Made by a program: the position numbers and the translations under genes. DNA of 30,970 nucleotides from JAFGED01 sp964551295 (GTDB lineage: Bacteria; Chloroflexota; Anaerolineae; B4-G1), in contig CAZKDJ010000029.1 of the NCBI GenBank assembly GCA_964551295.1, positions 1-30,970 on the forward strand. The letters run 5' to 3'. Below are positions 6,616 through 15,140 of this stretch, in pieces (the first letter of the stretch is position 1; the number at the start of each line of letters is the position of its first letter). The notes beneath the pieces were generated by a model. It had not been told where the DNA came from, did not search any database, and saw nothing but the letters and a program-made list of their open reading frames with translations.

Positions 6616-9399
6616 ATGAGTAGTCGGAAGAATAAGCGCAAAGTGAGTGGCGTTGAACCGCAGAGTTCACGTCCGACTATTGGACTGCTGCTGTCTGAAC
6701 TCAGGTCATCCTATAATAATGCTCTGTGGGCAGGAGTCGTTGACGCGGCGCTAGCGTTTGATGTCAATTTGATTTGTTACACAGAAGGGCGCATAGGTGC
6801 ACATGAATATGGGCCTGACCCGCAGCGCGACCCACTCTATGACTTGGTCGACGTTGAACGAGTCGGTGGTCTCCTCATTTGTGGCACGATAGGAAACTAC
6901 GTAACAGAGACCCAGTTTCGGAGCTTTATCGACCGCTATCGCCCTGTGCCAATGGTCGGCATCACCGAAACCCCTGGTATTCCCAATATCATCGTGGACA
7001 ATGCGAAGGGAATGCGAGACATTGTCGCTCACTTCATCGAGGCCCACGGATATCGGCGCATTGCTTTCATCAGCGGCCCCGAAAACAACGAGGAGGCAAT
7101 GCTGAGGTATCGTGCCTACGTCGATACACTGGCTGAGCACGACATTCCTCTGGATCCCAATCTCGTCGCGCCGGGAGCCTTTGAATACGATACAGGCGTG
7201 GAGGCAGTTCGCCTGTTGCTTGATGAGCGCAAGGCTGAATTTGAGGCCGTGGTGGCTGCCAACGACTGGATGGCGTTCGGCGCGTTGCGGGCGCTTGAGG
7301 AGCACGGGGTACGCATTCCCGAAGACGTTGCCTTGGGTGGCTTTGACGATACGAAAGAGGCGGCAGCTTCTAAACCTTCTTTGACCACTGTACGGCAGCC
7401 GATACATCGCTTGGGATATGCTGGCATGGAAGCACTGCTGAAATTGCTAGCAGGTGAAAAAGTACCCGAGCGAACGATGCTTTCTACGAGGTTGGTGGTG
7501 CGGCGGTCTTGCGGTTGCGTCGAACCGGCCATTGCTCACGCTGCGGTGGGATCGCTAACCAGGAAGAGACAGGCCCTGAAGGAGGCCGTCGACGCGCAGC
7601 GAGAAGAGATCCTCTCCGAGATGGCGCAGGTAGTGGAAAGGCCTGCGCCAGCGTGCTCCGAATGGATGGGACGCCTCCTGGATGCTTTCTTGGAGGAGAT
7701 GGCGTCCGAATCGGCGGCGGGCGAATCAGGCGTCGATCTGGCTTTGCAGGGACCTTTCCTCTTGACGCTGGACGATGTACTGCAGCAGGCGGTCGCAATG
7801 GACATTCAGATAGATGATTGGCAGGAAGCTATATCCGTGATGCGCCATCATACAGTGCCGTACATGACGAATGTGGCGACCTTGTCTCGAGCTGAAGACC
7901 TTTTCAACCAAGGGCGGGTGGCGATTGGCCGGGTGGTTCAGGGGAGTTGGGCGCTTCAGGAGGTAGAGAACACGCAGCGAACCGAATCGCTGGGGCTTTT
8001 TAGTGGTGACTTGGTCGAGGCTATCGAGACGGAACAGATTTTTGCCACGATTGGTCGCTGGTTCCCCCAGTTGGGTTTTTCGAACTTTTACCTCTCCCTT
8101 TATGAAGGACTAAGGTGTCCCGCCGAGTGGGCGAGGTTGATGCTGGCCTATGAGAAGGGAGAGCGGGTTGATGTAGGATCTGACGGACGGCGCTACCTCA
8201 CCCGTCGCCTGGTTCCGGATGAGTTTTTCCCGCAAGAGAGACGATATACCTGGGTGGTAGAATCCCTCAGATTTAGGGAAAATCAGTTTGGGCTACTCGT
8301 TCTTGAGACGGGGCCGCGAGCGGGGAATATCTATGGCACACTGACCCGGCAAATCAGCGGCACGCTGCAGGACTCGTTGCTCGTTCGACAGCTAGAGTTC
8401 CGCAGGGTTCAGATGCTGACGGCCGCCGAGGTCTCTCAGGTCGTCGGCAGCCTGCTGGATCCAGATGAGTTGATCCAGCAGGTGGTCGAGTTGGTGCAGG
8501 AGCGGTTTGACTTGTACTATGTGGGATTGTTCCTGGTGGATGGAGGGTGGGCGGTGCTGCGAGCGGCCACCGGGGAAGCTGGTGAGAAGATGGTAGAGCA
8601 GGGGCACAAGCTCGAAATCGGCGGTGACTCTATGATCGGACAGTGTATAGGCGATCATCAGGCATGCGTCGCGGCGGACGTGGGGGAGGAGGCGGTGCGG
8701 TTCGATAATCCGCTCTTGCCGCTTACGCGCTCCGAGTTGGCACTGCCGCTGGTGAGTCGAGAGGGAGCTATCGGAGCGCTGTCGATTCAGAGTGCGCAGG
8801 AGATGGCGTTCGGCGAGGAGGACGTGGCGATTTTCCAGACGATGACGGACCAATTGGCGAATGCCATCGCCAACGCCCGGTTGTATGACAAGATCCAAAC
8901 GGCGTATGCCGAGGTGGAGCGCCAAGTTCAGGAGCGAACCGCTCAGTTGCAGCAGGAGATGGCCGAACGGGAGCGGGCGCAGGGAGAGAGTGTCCGTCTC
9001 CAGCAGGAGGTGATCGAGGCGCAGCAGCGGGCGATCCAGGAGCTCTCTACACCCATCATCCCCATCCTCGAAGGGGTCATCGTCATGCCCCTGATTGGCT
9101 CTATCGACACGATGCGAGCCAGGGATGTGACCCGCAACCTCCTGGCAGGGATTCGGGAGCATCAGGCCAAGGTCGTGATTGTCGATATCACCGGCGTGCC
9201 CATCGTGGATAGCGGCGTGGCCGCTTACCTGAACAGGACTATTCAAGCAGCGCGCCTCAAAGGGGCACGCGCTATCGTCACGGGGATCTCGGAAGCGGTG
9301 GCGGAGACGATTGTGGACTTGGGCATTGACTGGTCTGGTATTGAGACACTCAGCGATCTCAAAACCGGCCTGCGTGTAGCTATAGCTGGAATGCGCTAG
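6616..9399 (+). CDS. RsbR-like stressosome protein with LacI-type sensor, GAF and STAS domains (copy 1, sensor type A)
   Basis: A 927-residue cytoplasmic sensor: no signal peptide, membrane helix or DNA-binding HTH. Residues 20-301 form a LacI/periplasmic-binding-protein-like ligand domain (SGPENNEEA, VVAANDWMAFGAL, PEDVALGGFDD) ending in RRSCGC. Then come a helical region (about 310-475), a divergent GAF-like region (about 476-590), a canonical GAF (about 600-757), a coiled coil (758-810) and a RsbR STAS domain (811-925). Thr832 in GSIDT and Ser866 in VDSG are 34 residues apart, the same spacing as the RsbT-phosphorylated Thr171 and Thr205 of B. subtilis RsbRA. The ATG at 6616 follows GGGGG by six bases and matches the start of copy 5 (MSSxxxKRK). 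An ATG at 6592 overlaps the terminator tail and is less likely. It should signal a ligand, perhaps a sugar, to the stressosome core. Confidence 0.9.
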   Translation: MSSRKNKRKVSGVEPQSSRPTIGLLLSELRSSYNNALWAGVVDAALAFDVNLICYTEGRIGAHEYGPDPQRDPLYDLVDVERVGGLLICGTIGNYVTETQFRSFIDRYRPVPMVGITETPGIPNIIVDNAKGMRDIVAHFIEAHGYRRIAFISGPENNEEAMLRYRAYVDTLAEHDIPLDPNLVAPGAFEYDTGVEAVRLLLDERKAEFEAVVAANDWMAFGALRALEEHGVRIPEDVALGGFDDTKEAAASKPSLTTVRQPIHRLGYAGMEALLKLLAGEKVPERTMLSTRLVVRRSCGCVEPAIAHAAVGSLTRKRQALKEAVDAQREEILSEMAQVVERPAPACSEWMGRLLDAFLEEMASESAAGESGVDLALQGPFLLTLDDVLQQAVAMDIQIDDWQEAISVMRHHTVPYMTNVATLSRAEDLFNQGRVAIGRVVQGSWALQEVENTQRTESLGLFSGDLVEAIETEQIFATIGRWFPQLGFSNFYLSLYEGLRCPAEWARLMLAYEKGERVDVGSDGRRYLTRRLVPDEFFPQERRYTWVVESLRFRENQFGLLVLETGPRAGNIYGTLTRQISGTLQDSLLVRQLEFRRVQMLTAAEVSQVVGSLLDPDELIQQVVELVQERFDLYYVGLFLVDGGWAVLRAATGEAGEKMVEQGHKLEIGGDSMIGQCIGDHQACVAADVGEEAVRFDNPLLPLTRSELALPLVSREGAIGALSIQSAQEMAFGEEDVAIFQTMTDQLANAIANARLYDKIQTAYAEVERQVQERTAQLQQEMAERERAQGESVRLQQEVIEAQQRAIQELSTPIIPILEGVIVMPLIGSIDTMRARDVTRNLLAGIREHQAKVVIVDITGVPIVDSGVAAYLNRTIQAARLKGARAIVTGISEAVAETIVDLGIDWSGIETLSDLKTGLRVAIAGMR

Positions 9400-9440
9400 C
9401 GCGTTGGGGGAGTAGAAAACTCTGAGTAGGAGTTTGGCGA

Positions 9441-12326
9441 ATGAGTGATGACAGCAGAGCGAACGAGATGAAGGGCGGCGATTCGCAGGACGCACGTCCT
9501 GAAGGACGGCGTCTGACCATCGGCTATTTGGCTCCTGCCGTTCATGGCGGTTCTTTGGAGCAGTGGCTTGGGGTGGTGGATGCGGCTCAAAAGCACGACG
9601 TGAACCTGATCTGCTTCCCTGGGCGAAGTCCACACTTTCCTTCAGGGTTTGATGCGCAGGCAAATATCCTCTACGACTTGGTCGGCGCAGAGAACGTGGA
9701 TGGGCTGATCACTTGGACTTCGGCAATAGGCAACTATATGACCGATGAGGAGATTCAGGCTTTTCACGAACGCTATCGTCCTTTGCCCATGGTGAGCACG
9801 GGCCGGGTGTTGGAAGGTATTCCCGGGCTGTTGATGGATAGTTACGAGGGCATGCGTGAGGCCATCGTTCACCTGATCGAGGTGCACGGGTGTCGCCATC
9901 TGGCCTTCATCCGTGGTCCAAAAGGTCACTTTTACGCGCAGGAACGGTATCGGGCCTACCTCGAGACGTTGGGGACGTATGGCATCTCCTTCGATCCGAA
10001 TCTCGTCACCCCGCCTGCTATGTGGGGCCTGGACAAGGGCGCAGAAGGGATGCGGCTGCTGCTCGACGAGCGGAAGCAGAGGCCGGGAACCGACTTTGAG
10101 GCTGTGGTTGCAGCTAACGATGAGATGATCATCGGCGCTTGGGATGTTTTGCAGGCGCGTGGGGTGCGCGTTCCTGGGGACGTGGCCGTCGTAGGTTTTG
10201 ACGATAGGCTGGAAGGCCGGGCGAGAACGCCCCCTTTGACGTCGGTGGCATCCCCTTTCTACGAGACGGGTTACCAATCGGTGGAGACATTGCTGGCGTT
10301 GATGAAGGGGGAGCCGGTTTCTGAGGAGGTGACCGTGCCCTCTCGGTTGGTGGTGCGCCAGACGTGTGGCTGCATGGGAGCGGTGGTGGCGCGGGTTGCC
10401 TTTGGACGGCAGTCCACGGCAGATCGCGCAGAGACAAGCCGGGAGAATCTCGACTCTGTCCTGTCCACACAGCGAGAAGAGATCCGCGCCGCGATGGTGC
10501 AGGCGGTGGAGGATGTCGGCGGCAGTTTGGACCTCGCGTTGGCAGAGCGACTGCTGGACGGCTTTGCCGCTGAGCTGAAAGAAGAGTCGGAAGGCGATTT
10601 CCTGGTGGCCCTGAACGAAAGCCTGCGCCGCGTCGTCGAGATGGGTGGTGATGACCTCGAAAGTAGCGTTACAGCGATGCAGAATGCGATATCGGTTCTT
10701 CGCCACAGCCTGCTGCCTTGTCTGATCGACGAGGCTTTGACGCGGGCGGAGGACCTGTGGCAGCAGGCGCGATTGGTCATCGGAGAGACAGCGCAACGCG
10801 TGTATTTGCAGCAGGCAATACAAACGGCGCATCAGACGCAGAGTCTGCGTGAGATCGGGAGTTCGTTGATCACGGCGTTTGACGTGGAGAATTTGGCAGA
10901 CGTGTTGGCAGAGGGCTCGCCGGTGTTGGAAATACCCAGTGCTTACCTTGTTCTCTACGAGCAGTACCCTGGGCTTGGCGCAGGGAGGCAGCCACTCTAC
11001 GCATATCCAGATCCGGCACCGGAATGGTCGCGATTGGTGATGGCCTACACTGAGGATGGGCGGGTTGCGTTGGAGGCCGGTGGGATGCGGTTTGGCTCAC
11101 AGCGGTTGGTGCCCGGTGACCTGTGGCCCCAGGAGAGGCGATATAGTTACGTGGTCAATCCTCTTTACTTTCGGGAGCACCAGATCGGGTTTGTGTTGTT
11201 CGAGATTGGGCCGCGAGACGGGGATGTTTACGATGTGTTGCGCGGCGAGATAGCGAGCGCTTTACAGGGAAGCTTGTTGAGAGGACAGGTGGAGGAGCGC
11301 GCGGTACAGTTGCAGACGGCGGCCGAGGTCTCGCAGGCGACGAGCAGTATCCTGGAGCCAGAGGCATTGATCGAACGGGTAGTGGATCTTGTGCGCGAGC
11401 GGTTCGATCTGTACTATGTAGGTCTGTTCCTGGTGGAAGATGCCTCATCGCCGGATGGTGATGCAGAGGAACGATGGGCCGTGTTGAAGGCCGGTACGGG
11501 GGAGGCAGGTCAGCAGATGGTGGCACTAGATCATCGCTTGTTAGTCGGTGGTGAATCGATGGTCGGACAGTGTGTGGCAGGCAAAAGGGCGCGCATCGCG
11601 CTGGACGTGGGGGAGGAAGCGGTGCGCTTTGAAAACCCGTTGTTGCCAGAGACGCGCTCCGAGCTGGCGCTGCCCCTCGTCAGCCGTGGCGAGGCTATCG
11701 GTGCGCTGACGATCCAGAGTGTCCAGGGAGCGGCCTTCAGTGAAGAGGACATTTCGGTGATGCAGACGATGGCCGATCAACTGGCCAACGCGATTGCCAA
11801 CGCTCACCTGTATGAACGGGTCCAGCAGGCGTATGCCGAGGTGGAGCAGCAGGTGCGGAAGCGGACGGAGGAACTGAGGCGGGAACAGGAGGAGAGCGCT
11901 CGTCTGCAGCAGGAGGTCATTGAGGCCCAGAAGCGCGCTATTCAGGAGCTTTCTACCCCCATCATCCCGGTGATGGAGCGTGTCATCGTCATGCCCCTGA
12001 TCGGCTCCATCGACACGATGCGCGCCAAGGACGTCACCCGCCGGCTTCTGGCCGGAATTCGCGAACACCATGCCAGGGTCGTCATTCTGGATATCACCGG
12101 CGTGCCGATTGTGGACAGCGGTGTAGCCGCTTATCTAAACAAGACCATTCAGGCGGCGCGACTGAAGGGCGCGCGCGCGATCGTCACCGGCGTCTCGGAC
12201 GCGGTGGCGGAGACGATAGTGGATCTGGGGATCGACTGGAGCGGGATCGAGACGCTGGGGGACTTGAAGACGGGGCTGCGGGCGGCAATGCAGACGCGCG
12301 AACAGGAAATGGGATACACTGCATAA
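9441..12326 (+). CDS. RsbR-like stressosome protein with LacI-type sensor, GAF and STAS domains (copy 2, sensor type B)
   Basis: A 961-residue soluble sensor with the same plan as copy 1. The LacI-like domain (about 25-310) is of a second type: GRSPHFPSG, SAIGNYMTDEE, RGPKGHFYAQERY and DVAVVGFDDRLEG replace the corresponding type-A segments, and it ends RQTCGC. A helical region, a divergent GAF-like part (IPSAYLVLYEQ), a canonical GAF with a short acidic insertion (DASSPDGDAEE), a coiled coil and STAS (from 838) follow. The STAS phosphosite equivalents are Thr859 and Ser893. The start is well fixed by TAGGAG eight bases before the ATG. It lies 41 bases after copy 1 with no promoter or terminator between. 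Its ligand should differ from that of the type-A sensors. Confidence 0.9.
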   Translation: MSDDSRANEMKGGDSQDARPEGRRLTIGYLAPAVHGGSLEQWLGVVDAAQKHDVNLICFPGRSPHFPSGFDAQANILYDLVGAENVDGLITWTSAIGNYMTDEEIQAFHERYRPLPMVSTGRVLEGIPGLLMDSYEGMREAIVHLIEVHGCRHLAFIRGPKGHFYAQERYRAYLETLGTYGISFDPNLVTPPAMWGLDKGAEGMRLLLDERKQRPGTDFEAVVAANDEMIIGAWDVLQARGVRVPGDVAVVGFDDRLEGRARTPPLTSVASPFYETGYQSVETLLALMKGEPVSEEVTVPSRLVVRQTCGCMGAVVARVAFGRQSTADRAETSRENLDSVLSTQREEIRAAMVQAVEDVGGSLDLALAERLLDGFAAELKEESEGDFLVALNESLRRVVEMGGDDLESSVTAMQNAISVLRHSLLPCLIDEALTRAEDLWQQARLVIGETAQRVYLQQAIQTAHQTQSLREIGSSLITAFDVENLADVLAEGSPVLEIPSAYLVLYEQYPGLGAGRQPLYAYPDPAPEWSRLVMAYTEDGRVALEAGGMRFGSQRLVPGDLWPQERRYSYVVNPLYFREHQIGFVLFEIGPRDGDVYDVLRGEIASALQGSLLRGQVEERAVQLQTAAEVSQATSSILEPEALIERVVDLVRERFDLYYVGLFLVEDASSPDGDAEERWAVLKAGTGEAGQQMVALDHRLLVGGESMVGQCVAGKRARIALDVGEEAVRFENPLLPETRSELALPLVSRGEAIGALTIQSVQGAAFSEEDISVMQTMADQLANAIANAHLYERVQQAYAEVEQQVRKRTEELRREQEESARLQQEVIEAQKRAIQELSTPIIPVMERVIVMPLIGSIDTMRAKDVTRRLLAGIREHHARVVILDITGVPIVDSGVAAYLNKTIQAARLKGARAIVTGVSDAVAETIVDLGIDWSGIETLGDLKTGLRAAMQTREQEMGYTA

Positions 12327-12364
12327 GTATCGACTAGGATAGCAAGTTTTTGGAAAGTGGTGGT

Positions 12365-15112
12365 ATGAACAAACAGGGTGGTAACCAAGAAAAGGCAGCT
12401 GGATCGCGACCGACCATTGGCCTATTGGGCGAAGTTGGCCGGTCGCCCTATCATCGAGCTTTGTGGGAGGGCGTCATCGCCGGGGTCTCGGAACTGGACG
12501 TCAATTTGTTGTGGTACCTGAGCCTGCCCTTGAATGCGCATGAACAGGGTGTGCAGCACACCATTGATCGTCAGTTGATCAATGCTGAAAGGGTCGGTGG
12601 TCTTTTGATCACTGGCACGTTGGGCAACAATGTGTCTGTGGCAGAGTTTAGGGGTTTTACCGATATCTATCGTCCTATGCCAATGGTGGGTATCACACAG
12701 GTTCCCGGCCTCCCCAGTGTGGTCGTGGACAATGAGGTGGGAATGCGCGACATCGTCACGCACCTCATCGAGGTTCACGGATACCGGCGCATCGCGTTTA
12801 TCTGTGGTCCCGAGAACAATGAGGAGGCGGCGTTGAGGTATCGTGCCTACGCCGACGTCTTGATCGAACACGACATTCCTCTCGATCCTGCCCTCGTCGC
12901 GCCGGGCATGTTTTTGTACGAGTCGGGGGTAGAGGCGATCCGTCTGCTGCTCGACGAGCGCGGGATTGCGTTTGAGGCTGTGGTTGCCGCCAACGATTGG
13001 ACGGCGCTCGGTGCGTTGGCGGCGCTTGAGGGTCATGGGGTACGGGTTCCTGACGACGTCGCCGTCACGGGGTTTGATGATACGCAGGAGGCGGCAGCCT
13101 CGACCCCTCCGCTGACCACTGTGCGCCAGCCGATTCAACGGTTAGGGTATACGAGCATCTTGACGATGTTGAAACTGCTGGCCGGCGAACGGGTACCGGA
13201 ACAAACAGTCCTTCCCACAGAACTGGTGGTACGCCAGTCGTGCGGCTGCGCCGATTCGATGATTGAGCGTGCCGGGGCAAGGGCGCTGGTAGAGGGAACA
13301 GAGGCGATAGGGTCTGTCGATGCGCGGCGGGAAGAGATTGTCTCCGAAATGACGCAGATGATGCACCCGGTAGCGCCGTCGTTTTCTGAATGGGCAGAGC
13401 GTTTGTTTGATGCTTTTCTGGCAGAGATGGTGTCCGGCTCAATGGAGAACGGGGAGGAAGGTGGATCGGCTTCCTCTAGGGGTTTTCTTGGGGTGCTGGG
13501 CGACGCGCTGCAGCAGGTGGATATCGTGAATGGCCAATTTAATCATTGGCAGGATGTATTGTCCGTGATGCGCCGTCACACGTTGCCATACATCTCTGGT
13601 GCCGTGGCTTCTCGGGCCGAAGATCGTTTCAACCAGGGACGAGCGATGATCAGTAGGACGATCCAGAGACGTTGGATGTTTCAAGAGGATGAAGTTGCCC
13701 GGTATAACAGCAGGATGAGTAACCTGCGGGATGAATTGACCACGATGGTCGAGATTGGGCGGCTTTTTGGCGTGCTCGACCGGAGGCTGCCGCAACTGGA
13801 TTTTTCGACATTTTACCTCTCTCTTTACGAGGGACAGGTACACGCCACGCAGTGGTCCAGGCTGATGCTGGCTCATAAAGCGGGAGAGCGGATTGAGGTA
13901 GGAGTCTCTGGACGACGTTTTCCCACTCACCGGCTGGTCCCGGACGAGCTGTTCCCGAGCGGACGCCGATACTCCTGGTTGGTAGCCCCCCTTGCTTTTG
14001 GGGAAAGCCGGTTTGGGCACATGATTCTCGAGATGCAGCTGCGAGAGGCAGAGATCTATAGAGTGCTGACCAGGTTTGTCAGTAGTTCGATGCAGGAGCT
14101 GGCGCTTGTTCGGCAGCTGGATGTCCGTAGAGCGCAGATGCTGGCGGCTGCCGAGGTCTCACAGATCGTCACCAGTATGTTGGATCTAGGTGAGTTGATC
14201 CAAAAAGTGGTCGATCTGATACAGGAGCGGTTCGGCCTGTATTACGTGGGGTTGTTCCTGGTGGAGGGGGATTGGGCCGCGCTGCGGGCGGCCACCGGGG
14301 AGGCCGGTAAAACGATGCTGGAGCAGGAGCACAAGCTCCAAATGGATGGTGACTCTATGATCGGGCGGTGCATAACCGAGCAGCGCGCTTGCATCGCGTT
14401 GGATGTGGGACAGGATGCGGTGCAGTTCGATAATCCGTTCTTGCCCGAGACGCGCTCAGAGTTGGCACTGCCGCTGCTGGGGCGCGAGGGCGTGATTGGT
14501 GCCCTGTCGATCCAGAGTGTGCGGGAAGAGGCGTTTAGCGAGGAGGGTGTGGCGGTCTTTCGGACGATAGTGGATCAATTGGCCAACGCTATCGAAAATG
14601 CTCGATTATATGCAAAGATCCAAGATGCATACGCCGAGGTGGAGCAGCAGGTGCGAGAGCGGACGGAGGCGCTGAGGCGGGAGCAGGAGGAGCGTGTCCG
14701 TCTCCAGCAAGAGGTGATCGAGGCGCAGCAGCGGGCGCTGCAAGAGCTATTGACGCCCATCATTCCCATCCTCGAGGGCGTGATCGTGATGCCGCTGATT
14801 GGCTCCATCGACACGTCGCGCGCCAGGGATGTGACCCGCAGCCTGCTGGCGGGAATCCGCGAGCACCACGCCAGGGTGGTGATCCTGGATATCACCGGGG
14901 TGCCGGTGGTGGACAGCGGCGTGGCCGCCTATCTCACCAAGAGCATCCAGGCGGCGCGGCTGAAGGGGGCGCGGGCGATCATTACCGGCGTCTCTGATGC
15001 GGTGGCGGAGACGGTGGTGGACCTAGGGATTGACTGGAGTGACATTGAGACAGTGGCCGACCTGCAGACCGGGCTGCGGGTTGCGTTGCAAGCGAGGACC
15101 GGTAGGGAATGA
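12365..15112 (+). CDS. RsbR-like stressosome protein with LacI-type sensor, GAF and STAS domains (copy 3, sensor type A)
   Basis: A 915-residue soluble sensor, closest to copy 1 in its LacI-like domain: it shares CGPENNEEA, HDIPLDP, AANDWTALGAL and GFDDTQEAAAS, and ends RQSCGC. It keeps the full set: helical region, divergent GAF-like part (FSTFYLSLYEG), canonical GAF (AAEVSQIVTSML through SELALPLLGREG), coiled coil and STAS. STAS phosphosite equivalents are Thr817 and Ser851. The residue before TPIIP is Leu, where the other copies have Ser. I used the ATG at 12365, where the protein aligns with the paralogues. A TTG at 12350 is an in-frame alternative, and the ribosome-binding site is weak (GGAAAG/GGTGG). 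It lies 38 bases after copy 2. Confidence 0.9.
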   Translation: MNKQGGNQEKAAGSRPTIGLLGEVGRSPYHRALWEGVIAGVSELDVNLLWYLSLPLNAHEQGVQHTIDRQLINAERVGGLLITGTLGNNVSVAEFRGFTDIYRPMPMVGITQVPGLPSVVVDNEVGMRDIVTHLIEVHGYRRIAFICGPENNEEAALRYRAYADVLIEHDIPLDPALVAPGMFLYESGVEAIRLLLDERGIAFEAVVAANDWTALGALAALEGHGVRVPDDVAVTGFDDTQEAAASTPPLTTVRQPIQRLGYTSILTMLKLLAGERVPEQTVLPTELVVRQSCGCADSMIERAGARALVEGTEAIGSVDARREEIVSEMTQMMHPVAPSFSEWAERLFDAFLAEMVSGSMENGEEGGSASSRGFLGVLGDALQQVDIVNGQFNHWQDVLSVMRRHTLPYISGAVASRAEDRFNQGRAMISRTIQRRWMFQEDEVARYNSRMSNLRDELTTMVEIGRLFGVLDRRLPQLDFSTFYLSLYEGQVHATQWSRLMLAHKAGERIEVGVSGRRFPTHRLVPDELFPSGRRYSWLVAPLAFGESRFGHMILEMQLREAEIYRVLTRFVSSSMQELALVRQLDVRRAQMLAAAEVSQIVTSMLDLGELIQKVVDLIQERFGLYYVGLFLVEGDWAALRAATGEAGKTMLEQEHKLQMDGDSMIGRCITEQRACIALDVGQDAVQFDNPFLPETRSELALPLLGREGVIGALSIQSVREEAFSEEGVAVFRTIVDQLANAIENARLYAKIQDAYAEVEQQVRERTEALRREQEERVRLQQEVIEAQQRALQELLTPIIPILEGVIVMPLIGSIDTSRARDVTRSLLAGIREHHARVVILDITGVPVVDSGVAAYLTKSIQAARLKGARAIITGVSDAVAETVVDLGIDWSDIETVADLQTGLRVALQARTGRE

Positions 15113-15140
15113 TGAGCCAAGTAGTGATGGGAGACCCTGA

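Noticed and set aside
8392..9663. Long open frame of 423 codons on the minus strand (similar ones at 9642-10832 and 16359-17462)
   Set aside because: They lie antisense to well-supported sensor genes, recur antisense to the same domains because the DNA is repeated, and their translations (His/Arg/Gln-rich) resemble no protein.
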